A DNA stretch of 64,000 nucleotides from Rhizobium sp. S152 (GCF_030380735.1 NZ_JAUDRZ010000023.1:568-64567); one strand, 5' to 3'. Shown: positions 35,614-45,197, counted from the first letter of the stretch. The notes: generated by a model from the sequence alone, not told the origin. Translations and numbers: made by a program.

Positions 35614-36522
35614 ATGCAGATCGACATCGGCATTTGCACCTATCGACGCGCTTCGCTGGACGAGGCGCTGATGTCCCTCGCGGTTCTCGCGGTACCCACC
35701 GACACACGGCTGCGCATCATCGTCGCCGACAACGACAAGACCCCGAGCGCGGCTGCTCGCGTCGAAGCCCTGCGCGCCACGATCCCACATGAAATCGCCT
35801 ATGTGCACTGCCCGGCATCGAACATCTCGATCGCCCGCAACGCCTGCCTCGACAACGCCACCGGCGATTTTCTCGCCTTCATCGACGATGACGAGGATGC
35901 CAGCGAGGAATGGCTGGTGGAATTGCTGGCGACAGCGCAGAGCTCGGCAGCCGACGCCGTGCTCGGCCCGGTCCGCAGCGTCTATTCGGAAACAGCCCCC
36001 GGCTGGATGCGCGAGGGTGATTTCCACTCCACCCTGCCCGTCTGGGTCGCCGGCGAAATCCGCACCGGCTACACCTGCAACGTCCTGCTGCGCCTGTCTT
36101 CGCCAAGCGTCGCGGGCCGCCGCTTCAACCTCGCGCTTGGCCGCACCGGTGGCGAGGATACGGAATTCTTCAGCCACATGCACCGGGATGGTGGCAAGAT
36201 CGCCTTCGCCGCCAATGCGCATGTCTATGAACCGGTGACCGAAAACCGCGCCGAACTCGGCTGGCTCGCCAAGCGCCGCTTCCGCTTCGGCCAGACGCAC
36301 GGCCGCCTGCTGCAGGAAAGGAGCCGGGGGTTCGCCCGCGTGAAACACGTCGGATTGGCGCTGGCCAAGGCCGGTTTCTGCTATGTGGCGGCACTCGGCT
36401 GCATTTTCTCCGCAGTTCCGCGCTATCGCTACGCGCTTCGCGGTATCATGCACTCGGGCGTCGTCAGCGGCCTGCTCGGCGTGCGTGAGATCAGGCAATA
36501 CGGAACGGCGGAGGCTGCATGA
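35614..36522 (+). CDS. exoM: Family 2 glycosyltransferase, ExoM-like
   Basis: A 302-residue GT2 protein. 'IDIGICTYRRASLDEALMSL' begins the fold, then 'VADNDKTPSA', 'NISIARNACLDNA', 'AFIDDDEDAS' with the DxD (about 92-97), and 'GRTGGEDTEFFSHM' as catalytic segment. ExoM extends the succinoglycan backbone with glucose. Two starts compete: ATG 35584, which overlaps the exoA stop (ATGA), and ATG 35614, which has an excellent AGGAG seven bases upstream; the latter was taken because the conserved fold starts there. The stop overlaps the next start (ATGA at 36519-36522). Confidence 0.88.
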   Translation: MQIDIGICTYRRASLDEALMSLAVLAVPTDTRLRIIVADNDKTPSAAARVEALRATIPHEIAYVHCPASNISIARNACLDNATGDFLAFIDDDEDASEEWLVELLATAQSSAADAVLGPVRSVYSETAPGWMREGDFHSTLPVWVAGEIRTGYTCNVLLRLSSPSVAGRRFNLALGRTGGEDTEFFSHMHRDGGKIAFAANAHVYEPVTENRAELGWLAKRRFRFGQTHGRLLQERSRGFARVKHVGLALAKAGFCYVAALGCIFSAVPRYRYALRGIMHSGVVSGLLGVREIRQYGTAEAA

Positions 36523-37526
36523 CGCAAACCCAGCCCGACGTCAGCTTCATCATCGCGGCCTATAACGCCGCCGCAACGCTCGCCAAGGCGATCGACAGCG
36601 CGCTGGCGCAGGAAGCCGTGACCGTCGAAGTGATTGTCGCCGACGACTGCTCGACGGACGAAACGCGCGCGATCGCCGAGAGCTATGGCGACCGCAACGT
36701 CCGCCTGCTGGCGCTTGAGAAAAACGGCGGACCGGCCGCGGCGCGCAACGCCGCCATCGCCGCCGCATCCGGCCGCTGGCTCGCGGTCCTCGATTCCGAC
36801 GATACGGTCGAGCCCGGCCGCCTGCGCCGCATGATCGACCGCGCCGAAAAGGCCGGCGCGAAGATCGCCGTCGACAATCTCCGCGTCATCCGCGCAGACG
36901 GCACGCCGCCGGAAACGATGTTCACCGAACCAGCACTGGCCGAAACGCCGGAGCTCACGCTACCGGTCTTCATCCGCTCCAACGCGCTTTTCCAGACAAC
37001 CCATAATTTCGGTTATCTCAAGCCTATTTTCCAGCGCGCCTTCGTCGAAGAAAAAGGCCTGCGCTTCAACGAAGCCCTGAAGGTCGGCGAGGATTATCTC
37101 TACCTCGCCTCGGCCATCGCGCTCGGCGGACGCTGCGTGATCGAACCGGTCGCCGGCTATGATTATCATATCCGCGAGGGATCGATTTCCCGCGTTCTGG
37201 CGCTTCACCACATCGACGCCATGATCGAAGGCGATAAGGCCTTCCTTCGCGATCACACGCTGGACGCGGCGGCGAAAGCCGCCCAGGATTTCCGGGCGCG
37301 CAGCCTGAAGAAGGGCCGCGCCTTTCTCGTCCTCGTCCAGAATATCAAAGACCGGTCGATCTCAGGAGCGATCAAGACAGTCTGGAGCAATCCATCGGCG
37401 GTGGCCCATCTCAGGATGCCCATCGCCATCAGGATCGAACGCGTACTGGCGCCGCTCCGCAAACTGTTCAGCCCTTCGGCCGACCTCACAGCCATCGATG
37501 GCGCGACCCGCTCCCGCAAAGGATAG
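36519..37526 (+). CDS. exoO: Family 2 glycosyltransferase, ExoO-like
   Basis: A 335-residue GT2 protein with 'VSFIIAAYNAAATLAKAIDSAL' (8-29), 'VADDCSTDET' (about 41-50), 'GPAAARNAAI', 'AVLDSDDTVEP' (DxD about 92-95) and 'KVGEDYLYLAS' (about 189-199). ExoO attaches a glucose at the branch of the succinoglycan repeat. It is linked by ATGA overlap to exoM and followed 4 bases later by exoP. It resembles the ExoU-like protein at 28888 over its whole length, consistent with an old duplication. exoN, next to exoO in S. meliloti, is absent. Confidence 0.88.
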   Translation: MTQTQPDVSFIIAAYNAAATLAKAIDSALAQEAVTVEVIVADDCSTDETRAIAESYGDRNVRLLALEKNGGPAAARNAAIAAASGRWLAVLDSDDTVEPGRLRRMIDRAEKAGAKIAVDNLRVIRADGTPPETMFTEPALAETPELTLPVFIRSNALFQTTHNFGYLKPIFQRAFVEEKGLRFNEALKVGEDYLYLASAIALGGRCVIEPVAGYDYHIREGSISRVLALHHIDAMIEGDKAFLRDHTLDAAAKAAQDFRARSLKKGRAFLVLVQNIKDRSISGAIKTVWSNPSAVAHLRMPIAIRIERVLAPLRKLFSPSADLTAIDGATRSRKG

Positions 37527-37530
37527 AGCC

Positions 37531-39888
37531 ATGAACCAACGGAACCTCACCTTGCACAGCACTCTGCCCAAAGCGCCCGACGAGTCCGATTCCTTCATCG
37601 ACATCGATCGCCTGATTGCAATTCTCATCCGCCGCGCCGGTCTGATCGCCATGTGCGTTGCCGTCACGGTGGCGCTTGCTGCCGTCTACCTGGTTTTCGC
37701 AACTCCGCAATACACGTCCATGACCCAGATCCTCCTGGACGACGACATGGCGAAATACGCTCAGGACGCCCAGCCCGTGGCAAGCCCGCAGCAGGTCGAT
37801 ATGCAGATCGCCAGCGCGGTCGAAATTCTCAAGTCTACCGAACTCGCGCTTCGCGTTGTCGATGCGGAGAAGCTCGCCGACAACGAGACCATCCTCGACC
37901 CACCGAAGTCGCCGGTCGCCTTCCTCAAGTCCGGCCTCAAGGTTATCGTCAGCGCCCTGCTTCCGAACGGCACGCCCGTCAGTGAAGAGGACGCGTTGAA
38001 CGGTCGCCGCCAGAAGGCCGCTGCGCTAATCCAGGATGCATTGACGGTCTCGCGCGTCAACCGCAGTTCGGTGCTCGCCGTCTCCTTCCGCTCGACGGAC
38101 AAGCAGCTCGCCGCGCAGATCACCCGCGCCTATGCCAAGGCCTATCTGAACGACCAGCTCAACGCCAACTTCGATGCGACCGAAAGCGCTTCTGTCTGGC
38201 TGCAGGAGCGTCTGACGGATCTCCGCCAGCGCTCGCAGCAGGCCGCCATGGATGTCGCCCAGTTCAAGTCCGAGAACGGCCTGACCTCGGCCAACGGCGA
38301 ACTCATGTCCGAGCAACAGCTGGCCGATCTCAACAAACAGCTGATTGTGGCCCAGGCCGATAGCGCCAGCGCCTCTGCCCGCTACAACCAGTTCAAGTCG
38401 ATCGTCGACCTCGGCCCGGAAAGCGCCGTCAACAACGCGGCCATCTCCTCCAGCCAGGGAGACAACACGGTCATCAAGGACCTGCGCACTCGCTACATCT
38501 CCGTCAGCAAGCGCGAGCAGGATGTCGTGACGAACTTCGGTGAGGATCATCCTCAAGCCGTCGCGCTTCGTTCCGAAAAACAGGACCTGACGCGACAGAT
38601 CTACCAGGAACTCCAGCAGCTGACATCGAGCTATCATAACGAAGCCGAGGTTGCCCGCTCGCGTGAGGCATCGCTGCGCCAGAACATCCAGCACCTCACG
38701 GGCAAGAACTCGGAAGCCGACAAGTCGCTCGTTCACCTCAACGACCTTGAACAGCGCGCATCCGCATTGAAGACGCTCTATGAATCCTATCTCGGCAAGT
38801 ACGAGGAAGCCTCGCAGCAGCAGTCCTTCCCGATTGCCAAGGCACGCGTCATCTCCGCCGCCGGCATCCCGGTTTCGCCGTCCAGCCCGAAGAAGACCAT
38901 GACCATCGGTCTGGCGATCGTTCTCGGCCTGATGGCCGGCGGCGCCCTGACCCTGTTCAAGGAATTCCACGAACGCTTCTTCCGTGTGGAAGGCGACGTC
39001 CGCACCATCCTTGGCCTGAAGTTCCTCGGTTATCTGCCACTGGTCGGCGCACCGTCACAGGAGAAGAAGATCTTCCGGCCGCGCCAGCAGCCCGTGCCCG
39101 AAGAATTGCAGGAGGCTCCCGACAATGACGAGACCTTCGAGCGCATCATGCGCGTCGTGCTCGAGGCGCCGCGTTCGGTCTTCGCCGAGACGCTGCGCAA
39201 CGCCAAGCTCGCCAGCGACGTCATGTTCCAGGGCAAGTCCGACCGTGTCATCGGTGTCGTGTCCGCCATGCCGGGCGAAGGCAAATCAACGACGGCGGCC
39301 AACTTCGCGGCCCTGCTTGCCTCCAGCGGCAAGCGCACGCTGCTGATTGACGCCGACCTTCGCAATCCCGGCCTGACGCGCATGCTGAAGACGCCGCCGA
39401 CCAAGGGCCTCGTCGAAGCCGTTCTCGGAGAGGTTCCGTGGGCCGGCGCCGTCAAGGTCGATCAGGCGACGAAGCTTGCCATCCTGCCCGTGATGCCGAA
39501 CGACAACCTGATGCACACCAGCGAACTGCTGTCCTCGCAGGGAATGTTCAATCTGATGGAAAACGCCCGCAAGATGTTCGACTACATCGTGGTCGACCTT
39601 GCACCGCTCGGACCTGTCATCGATGCCAAGGCCTTCGCACCACAGGTGGACGGCTTCCTGCTGGTGACGGAGTGGGGTTCGACGCCGACCAACGTCGTAC
39701 GCGACATACTGAACGCCGAGCCGCAGATCAAATCGAAGATCCTCGGCGTGATCCTCAACAAGACCGATATGACGGAGCTTGCCAAGTTCACCAGTTTCGG
39801 CGCTACCGAGCGTTATCGCCAGAGCTATGCCAGCTACTACACCAGCGAGACCCACAAGGTACAGCAACCGGCCGAAGTCGACGCCTGA
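37531..39888 (+). CDS. exoP: Polysaccharide co-polymerase and tyrosine kinase, ExoP-like
   Basis: A 785-residue inner-membrane protein. A short cytoplasmic start leads to TM1 ('LIAMCVAVTVALAAVYLVF', about 40-60), a periplasmic Wzz domain with long coiled coils (about 200-440), TM2 ('TIGLAIVLGLMAGGALTLF', about 455-475) and a BY-kinase domain with Walker A 'PGEGKST' (581-587), Walker A' 'LLIDADLRNPG' and a tyrosine cluster 'YRQSYASYY' near the C-terminus. It sets chain length with ExoQ; autophosphorylation of the tyrosines tunes this. ATG 37531 was preferred over an upstream ATG inside exoO. Its stop abuts the stop of the convergent phosphoesterase gene. Confidence 0.95.
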   Translation: MNQRNLTLHSTLPKAPDESDSFIDIDRLIAILIRRAGLIAMCVAVTVALAAVYLVFATPQYTSMTQILLDDDMAKYAQDAQPVASPQQVDMQIASAVEILKSTELALRVVDAEKLADNETILDPPKSPVAFLKSGLKVIVSALLPNGTPVSEEDALNGRRQKAAALIQDALTVSRVNRSSVLAVSFRSTDKQLAAQITRAYAKAYLNDQLNANFDATESASVWLQERLTDLRQRSQQAAMDVAQFKSENGLTSANGELMSEQQLADLNKQLIVAQADSASASARYNQFKSIVDLGPESAVNNAAISSSQGDNTVIKDLRTRYISVSKREQDVVTNFGEDHPQAVALRSEKQDLTRQIYQELQQLTSSYHNEAEVARSREASLRQNIQHLTGKNSEADKSLVHLNDLEQRASALKTLYESYLGKYEEASQQQSFPIAKARVISAAGIPVSPSSPKKTMTIGLAIVLGLMAGGALTLFKEFHERFFRVEGDVRTILGLKFLGYLPLVGAPSQEKKIFRPRQQPVPEELQEAPDNDETFERIMRVVLEAPRSVFAETLRNAKLASDVMFQGKSDRVIGVVSAMPGEGKSTTAANFAALLASSGKRTLLIDADLRNPGLTRMLKTPPTKGLVEAVLGEVPWAGAVKVDQATKLAILPVMPNDNLMHTSELLSSQGMFNLMENARKMFDYIVVDLAPLGPVIDAKAFAPQVDGFLLVTEWGSTPTNVVRDILNAEPQIKSKILGVILNKTDMTELAKFTSFGATERYRQSYASYYTSETHKVQQPAEVDA

Positions 39889-40638
39889 TCAGGTCGAGAA
39901 AAGATGCACGCGCCCCCGCCACAGTCTGGCAACCGTAAGTTTGTCACTGTGGTAGGCGCCTGTATCGATGTTGAGCCGCATCGGTAGCGCTTCCGGTTCG
40001 GAGACCGGTGTGTGTCCGTGGACCACCACCTTCGGCAGCGGAATGCGGCTGTTGAGGAAGCGTTGTCGGATGAAGACCAGGTCCTCATCGTTCTGCTGGT
40101 CAAGCGTCAATGACGGATCGATCCCCGCATGAACGAAAAGCACATGCGGCGTATCCACCAGGATCGGCATTGCCCGCATGAAATCGATATGTCCCTTCGG
40201 CAGCGACTGCCGGATAAACGCATCAAGCTTGCTCGCCGCGGGAAAGATCATCGGCAGATGGTTGGCATCCAGTCCGTAGGAATGCAGCAGCGTATCGGCG
40301 CCCATCTTCAGCCAGTCCGAAAACGAGATGCGCCCGTCGAGATAGTCCAGCATGACCATCTCGTGATTGCCGGTCAATGAAATGCGATCGAAATCCTCCG
40401 GCGGCGGCGCCATGAGATGCGAGACAACCTGGGCCGAGGAAGGTCCGCGGTCGATATAGTCCCCCAAGGTGATGATCAGCTTGCGGCCGGGAATCCTGGC
40501 GGCATCGTCGATGATCGCCTGCTCGGCTTTCAACAGCAGGTCGTGCCGACCGTGAATATCGCCGATGGCATATATCGGCATGTCTCCCGGATCGAGTGTA
40601 AGCCGCTGGCGCGCGGACGTTGGCATATCGGACCTCAT
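39889..40638 (-). CDS. Calcineurin-like metallophosphoesterase (PP2A/Ser-Thr phosphatase type)
   Basis: A 249-residue cytoplasmic phosphoesterase. All metal-binding motifs are there: 'GDIHGR' (about 26-31), 'GDYIDRG' (about 58-64), 'GNHE' (about 92-95), 'FVHAG' (about 168) and 'VVHGHTP' (about 205). That set is typical of bacterial PPP-type phosphatases and diadenosine tetraphosphatase relatives. The coding region ends on the base next to the exoP stop, tail to tail. A role in removing phosphate from ExoP or another exo regulator is only a positional guess. ATG 40624-40626 is an alternative start. Confidence 0.9.
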   Translation of the reverse strand: MRSDMPTSARQRLTLDPGDMPIYAIGDIHGRHDLLLKAEQAIIDDAARIPGRKLIITLGDYIDRGPSSAQVVSHLMAPPPEDFDRISLTGNHEMVMLDYLDGRISFSDWLKMGADTLLHSYGLDANHLPMIFPAASKLDAFIRQSLPKGHIDFMRAMPILVDTPHVLFVHAGIDPSLTLDQQNDEDLVFIRQRFLNSRIPLPKVVVHGHTPVSEPEALPMRLNIDTGAYHSDKLTVARLWRGRVHLFST

Positions 40639-40833
40639 GCTGCTTGGTCTCGAAGACTGGCGCGGGCGAAAGCGGCGCGGAGCTTCGGAGACGCTGGGAC
40701 ATAACTACGCTGCTAATGGCAGCGGGCAAGCGGGTAATAAAATTCCGTGTCGATCGTTTTGTAGAAAAACACGCCTTATCACGGCGCATGCGATCGGTAC
40801 CCTCTAACGGTATCGAAATAGTGAAGAGCAGCT

Positions 40834-41943
40834 ATGGGAACAGTATCGCAGTTTCAGGATCGGACAAGACCCCCGGCTCATCGCATCGAAAGCGAAGAAG
40901 AAGCTGTCTCCACCGCGCGACGCCTTTCCAGCTCTTTCGCGGCGCAGGCAAGTGAGCGCGACATAAGCCGTATCCTGCCTTATGCCGAACTCGACGAACT
41001 CTGTCTGTCCGGCCTCTCCGCCATCACCGTGCCGCCCGAGCAGGAGGGTCTTGATGTCGCCAACTCCCTGCTCGGCGAGATCGTCGCGATCATCGCGGAA
41101 GGCGACCCGTCGATATCGGAGGTTCTGGAGCATCATTTTCATGCGCTCGAACTCATTCGCACCGAGGCCAGCGAAGAACTCCAGTCCATTCTCTTTGCCA
41201 GGGCGCTTGCCGGCGACCGCTTTGCGACCGCCGCCTTCTCCGAAGCCGCCTCGCTCGAGCCCGACGGCGTCGCCTACCGCCTGAGCGGCAGAAGCACGCC
41301 TTCACCCGCCCTCCTCTATGCCGACTGGATCATCGCTCGAAATATCCGCAACACTGACGGAAACATGACCGGCGTCTATCTGTCCGTTGAAACGGATGGT
41401 CTGCAGCTTGTCGATGACTGGGATGGCTTCGGGCAGCGCACGAACGGCACCGGCACACTGGTCGCAAGCAGCCTGCGTGTCGAACCCGGCGCGGTCCTTG
41501 TTCACAGCCGAGAGCACCAATCGACCGCTCAGGCGTTGGCCGCGCTTTTACATGCAGGCACGGATCTCGGCATCGCCCGTGCCGCTGCCGACAATCTCCG
41601 CGATACGCCACCATCAGCGGATATGGGAAAGCTGGCCGTCGGCATCACCGGCACCGCTGCCCTGATTGAAAGCGCCGGGCACAAGCTCGACTTCGCGCAG
41701 ATAAACGCTTCGGCGACGTCCATCGGCAATGCGATTTTTTCCGCCGACGCCGCCAGCCTCACCGCCAATGCGGTCGCGCTCGAAGCCGCCAATGCGCTCT
41801 TCGAACTATCCGCCGGCAACCGCGCCAATATCGGACTGAACCTCGACCGCCACTGGCGCAATGCCCGAGTCCGGAAGCTCGGACAGACGACCAAGGATCG
41901 GTACCGTGAGGCCGCCGCCCACTATTTCGGAAAGCAGTTCTGA
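40834..41943 (+). CDS. Acyl-CoA dehydrogenase-fold flavoprotein, SfnB/DszC-like
   Basis: A 369-residue protein with the acyl-CoA dehydrogenase fold: a helical N-terminal domain with 'GLSAITVPPEQEG' (about 59-71), a beta domain with 'YRLSGRSTPSPALLYADWIIA', and a C-terminal helical domain ending in 'NLDRHWRNARV'. That last motif is typical of the SfnB/DszC class of FMN-dependent sulfur-acquisition enzymes rather than true acyl-CoA dehydrogenases, which would have a catalytic Glu and 'RxxR' ends. It would then use reduced flavin from a partner. ATG 40834 follows GAAGAG. It faces an Rrf2 regulator gene with 2 bases between the stops. Substrate unknown. Confidence 0.75.
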   Translation: MGTVSQFQDRTRPPAHRIESEEEAVSTARRLSSSFAAQASERDISRILPYAELDELCLSGLSAITVPPEQEGLDVANSLLGEIVAIIAEGDPSISEVLEHHFHALELIRTEASEELQSILFARALAGDRFATAAFSEAASLEPDGVAYRLSGRSTPSPALLYADWIIARNIRNTDGNMTGVYLSVETDGLQLVDDWDGFGQRTNGTGTLVASSLRVEPGAVLVHSREHQSTAQALAALLHAGTDLGIARAAADNLRDTPPSADMGKLAVGITGTAALIESAGHKLDFAQINASATSIGNAIFSADAASLTANAVALEAANALFELSAGNRANIGLNLDRHWRNARVRKLGQTTKDRYREAAAHYFGKQF

Positions 41944-41945
41944 TC

Positions 41946-42413
41946 TCAGCCGGCGAGCGAAGCCGGCCGATGCTCGTCGTCACCGTCATCGAGCTTGTTG
42001 CCGGATGCGACGAACTGTTCGAGGGTCATGTTATCTAGAATATCGGCGATCGCGTCGCGCACTTCGGTCATCGAACGCCGTACCTGACAGGTCTCGGGAT
42101 CCGAACAGTCGTCGCAGGCTTCGAAGGCGGTGCGGCTGGCGCAGCGGATCGGCGCGAGCGGGCCATCGAGCGTGCGGATGACATGACCGATGCGGATATC
42201 GGACGCGGCCCGCGACAGCGAATACCCGCCTCCCGGCCCCTTTTTCGAGCGCAGAATGCCGACATTGCGAAGTTCGAGCAGGATGGTGTCGAGAAACTTC
42301 TTGGGGATGTTGTTGCGCGCCGCGACATCGTTGATGAACGCCGTTTCGCCGGGCGCAAGACGCGCCAGATCGACAAGAGCCTTCAACCCGTACTTGCCTT
42401 TTTTCGTCAGCAT
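41946..42413 (-). CDS. Rrf2-family transcriptional regulator with cysteine cluster
   Basis: A 155-residue winged-helix protein. 'LTKKGKYGLKALVDLARL' is the N-terminal helix of the family, the recognition helix 'IPKKFLDTILLELRNVGILRSKKGPGGGY' lies at about 40-68, and three or four cysteines occur in 'CASRTAFEACDDCSDPETC' (about 95-115), spaced as in iron-sulfur-binding IscR/RirA/NsrR-type proteins. It may sense iron, sulfur, NO or redox state. It is close to the SfnB-like gene, tail to tail, so co-regulation is possible but not shown. ATG 42411-42413 is chosen; the frame extends five codons upstream. Confidence 0.9.
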   Translation of the reverse strand: MLTKKGKYGLKALVDLARLAPGETAFINDVAARNNIPKKFLDTILLELRNVGILRSKKGPGGGYSLSRAASDIRIGHVIRTLDGPLAPIRCASRTAFEACDDCSDPETCQVRRSMTEVRDAIADILDNMTLEQFVASGNKLDDGDDEHRPASLAG

Positions 42414-42591
42414 TTTTGATCGCCTCACAGCCCCCGGTATCGATCCCCGATATTAGCAAATAGCGCCAAAACCATGGAGAGGCAATAAATAGCCACTTTT
42501 TATATAGTTTATATCCAACCCGGTTAGCGCCCGAGAATTCGCGTGTGTTCTGTTGGGCAGCCGCAAGCAAGACTGCGGCCGGCCACAACAT

Positions 42592-42792
42592 TCATACGAG
42601 TGGGTCTTGCCCGCCCGCAATGCTGCGGTTCAGTTCCTGTGCGATGTCTTCCGCATCGATTTTCGATAGGCCGGAGAGATCCTTGCCGTCGGTGGCCGCC
42701 GGCAGCGAGGTCAGGGAATCCATGACCGTCCAGGTTCCGCGCGGTTCCTGCCAGACGACGTAGCGTGGCGTGTTTTCTGAGCGGTGCCGCAT
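42592..42792 (-). CDS. Small conserved-looking protein of unknown function
   Basis: A 66-residue protein from ATG 42790-42792, with GGAAGG 11 bases upstream. It reads 'RYVVWQEPRGTWTVMDS' then a polar C-terminal half with 'LSGLSKIDAEDIAQELN'; the Trp-rich start looks like a short beta sheet. A GTG start at 42826-42828 would add 12 residues. It lies downstream of nadE on the same strand, with a 12-bp stem between them. No function can be suggested. Confidence 0.5.
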   Translation of the reverse strand: MRHRSENTPRYVVWQEPRGTWTVMDSLTSLPAATDGKDLSGLSKIDAEDIAQELNRSIAGGQDPLV

Positions 42793-42843
42793 CGGACGAC
42801 AGACCTTCCAAGCATTTCGGTCGCGCACACATTCCCGCCTATA

Positions 42844-42881
42844 GATGTTTCAGGGCCGCCCTTTTGCAACCCTGAAACATC
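42844..42881 (-). terminator. 12-bp stem hairpin downstream of nadE
   Basis: GATGTTTCAGGG (42844-42855) pairs perfectly with CCCTGAAACATC (42870-42881) around a 14-base loop. It begins 6 bases after the nadE stop on the minus strand. No T-run follows, so it could be a partial terminator between nadE and the small gene or an mRNA stabiliser. Confidence 0.6.
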
Positions 42882-42887
42882 CCTGTC

Positions 42888-44939
42888 TCAGCTCTTTAGA
42901 TCGGGAACGTTGGCCTTCAGCTCCTTCAGCCAGATGCGCGCATTGCCATCCGACGGCGCCCGCCAATCGCCGCGTGGCGAAAGCGAGCCGCCGGAGGTGA
43001 CCTTCGGCCCGTTCGGCGAGGCCGAGCGCTTGAACTGGCTGATGGTGAAGAAACGAAACAGGAAGGTTTCCATCCACTTCTTGATGACGGGCAGATCGAA
43101 GCTGCGGCGCTTGTCGGCCGGGAAGTGCGGCGGCCAGACGCCGGCCTCCGCGTCACTCCAGGCATGATAGGCGAGGAACACCACCTTGGATGGGCGAAGG
43201 CCGAAGCGGGTCGTGTAGAACAGCGAAAAGTCATGCAGATCGTAGGGACCGATCTTGTCCTCCGTGCTCTGCATCACGCCGTTCTCGTCAGCCGGCACCA
43301 GTTCCGGCGAGATCAGCGTATCGAGAATGCGCTCCAGCGTCGCATTCGCCTCGTCGTCGAAATCGCCGCTGCGGATGACCCAGCGGATAAGGTGCTGGAT
43401 CAGCGTCTTCGGCACCGAGGCGTTGACGTTGTAATGGCTCATCTGATCGCCGACGCCATAGGTGCTCCAGCCGAGGCCGATCTCCGAGAGATCGCCGGTG
43501 CCCAGCACTAGTGCGTTGCGCTGGTTCGCTGCGCGGAACAGGAAATCTGTGCGCAGACCTGCCTGTACATTCTCGAAGGTCACGTCATAGACAGGCTGCC
43601 CGCCCGAGAACGGATGTTTGAGATCCTTGAGCAATTGCAGCGCAAGCGGCCGGATATCCACCTCTTCTGCTGTAATTCCCATGCCGCGCATCAGCGCCCA
43701 GGCATTGCCCTTTGTCTCGTCGCCGGTGGCGAAGCCCGGCATGGTGAAGCCGAGAATATCGCTGCGCGGCCAGCCCAGCTGATCGAAGGCCCGCGCCGCC
43801 ACGAGCAGCGCGTGCGTGGAATCGAGGCCACCGGAAATGCCGACGCAGAGCCGCTTGATGCCGGTGGAGCGCAGCCGCTTCATCAAGCCCTGCACCTGGA
43901 TGTTGAAGGTCTCGTAGCAATCCTGGTCGAGCCGCCCGGCATCGGCGGGCACGAATGGGAAGCGCGCTACATCGCGCTTCAGCCCGATATCGCCGGCAGG
44001 CTTCGCGAACGGGAAGGAGATGCGCCGGAACGCGTGGCTGGCATCGAGATTGAGCGTCGCCGCATCGTTGAATGTGCCGGTCCTCAGCCGCTCCAGCCGC
44101 AGGCGCTCGGTATCGACATCGGCCACGCACATTTGCGATCCCGTCGGGAAGCGATCGGTCTCGGCGAGCAGACTGCCGAGTTCGTAGATGCAGGCCTGTC
44201 CGTCCCAGGCAAGATCGGTGGTCGACTCGCCCGGCCCCGCGGCCGAATAGACATAGGCCGACAGCGTGCGCGCCGATTGCGCCGAGCAAAGCAGCTTGCG
44301 CGTATCGGCCTTGCCGACGGTGATATTGCTTGCCGAAAGGTTGGCGAGGATAAGCGCGCCGCCCAGGGCGCCGAAATCGCTGGGTGCGGCCGGCGCCCAG
44401 AGATCCTCGCAAATCTCGATATGAAAGGTGTACTCGGCGATGTCATCGGCCGCGAAGATCAGGTCTGAGCCGAAGGGAACGCTTTCGCCGGCGACGAGAA
44501 TGCTCTGGCCGCGCACGTTGCGACCGGAGGCGAACCAGCGCTTCTCGTAGAACTCGCGATAATTTGGCAGATGCACCTTCGGCACCACGCCGAGGATGCG
44601 CCCGGCATGAATGGCGACCGCGCAATTGTAGAGGCGTCCCTCGCTCTGCAGCGGCGCGCCGACGAGCAAGACCGGCGTTAGGTCGCGGCTGACAGAGACG
44701 ATCTCGACAAGTGACTGATCCACCGCTTTGAGCAGCGCATCCTGGCCGAGCAGGTCATCGATAGAATAGCCGGAAAGGCCAAGCTCTGGAAACACCATGA
44801 GGCCGACACCCTGGTCATGGCCCGCCTGCGCCAATTCCAGTGTCGCCTGTGCATTGAAATCAGGATCGCCGATCTCGCAATTCGGAGTGCAGGCCGCGAC
44901 CCGCACAAAACCCTGATCATAAACCGAATAAAAATTCAC
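42888..44939 (-). CDS. nadE: Glutamine-hydrolysing NAD+ synthetase
   Basis: A 683-residue two-domain enzyme (EC 6.3.5.1). The N-terminal nitrilase-type glutaminase holds the Glu-Lys-Cys triad: '[10 protein letters not shown]' (about 51), '[17 protein letters not shown]' (about 120) and 'IEICEDLW' (about 175). The C-terminal synthetase has the PP-loop '[11 protein letters not shown]' (about 367-377) and '[16 protein letters not shown]'. It turns deamido-NAD, ATP and glutamine into NAD in the cytoplasm. The GTG at 44937-44939 is the best start: GGAGG sits five bases upstream and the conserved '[14 protein letters not shown]' begins there. Confidence 0.96.
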   Translation of the reverse strand: MNFYSVYDQGFVRVAACTPNCEIGDPDFNAQATLELAQAGHDQGVGLMVFPELGLSGYSIDDLLGQDALLKAVDQSLVEIVSVSRDLTPVLLVGAPLQSEGRLYNCAVAIHAGRILGVVPKVHLPNYREFYEKRWFASGRNVRGQSILVAGESVPFGSDLIFAADDIAEYTFHIEICEDLWAPAAPSDFGALGGALILANLSASNITVGKADTRKLLCSAQSARTLSAYVYSAAGPGESTTDLAWDGQACIYELGSLLAETDRFPTGSQMCVADVDTERLRLERLRTGTFNDAATLNLDASHAFRRISFPFAKPAGDIGLKRDVARFPFVPADAGRLDQDCYETFNIQVQGLMKRLRSTGIKRLCVGISGGLDSTHALLVAARAFDQLGWPRSDILGFTMPGFATGDETKGNAWALMRGMGITAEEVDIRPLALQLLKDLKHPFSGGQPVYDVTFENVQAGLRTDFLFRAANQRNALVLGTGDLSEIGLGWSTYGVGDQMSHYNVNASVPKTLIQHLIRWVIRSGDFDDEANATLERILDTLISPELVPADENGVMQSTEDKIGPYDLHDFSLFYTTRFGLRPSKVVFLAYHAWSDAEAGVWPPHFPADKRRSFDLPVIKKWMETFLFRFFTISQFKRSASPNGPKVTSGGSLSPRGDWRAPSDGNARIWLKELKANVPDLKS

Positions 44940-45197
44940 GAATGCCTCCAGCAGCCTGCGCCTCAAAGATCAATACATCCAAATCCTTTCACGCAAAACC
45001 GTAACCCGCACACAAGATGCCCTTATCAGGCAACGCTCATGCACGTTCACGCCGACCCATTGAATATCCTTGATGATCTCAGGTTGAGCACATCGAAAAT
45101 TGCCAAAATAAAAATTACAAAACCGTCATAAAACTATGTGCGACGCAGCCTATAGCACGCGCGAACATCGTCGTTTGCCCTTCTTTCAGAGCACTGA

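Noticed and set aside
23350..39888. exo cluster considered as a recently acquired island
   Set aside because: No integrase, tRNA, insertion sequence or direct repeat is at its borders; coding regions share the base composition and codon style of the neighbours.
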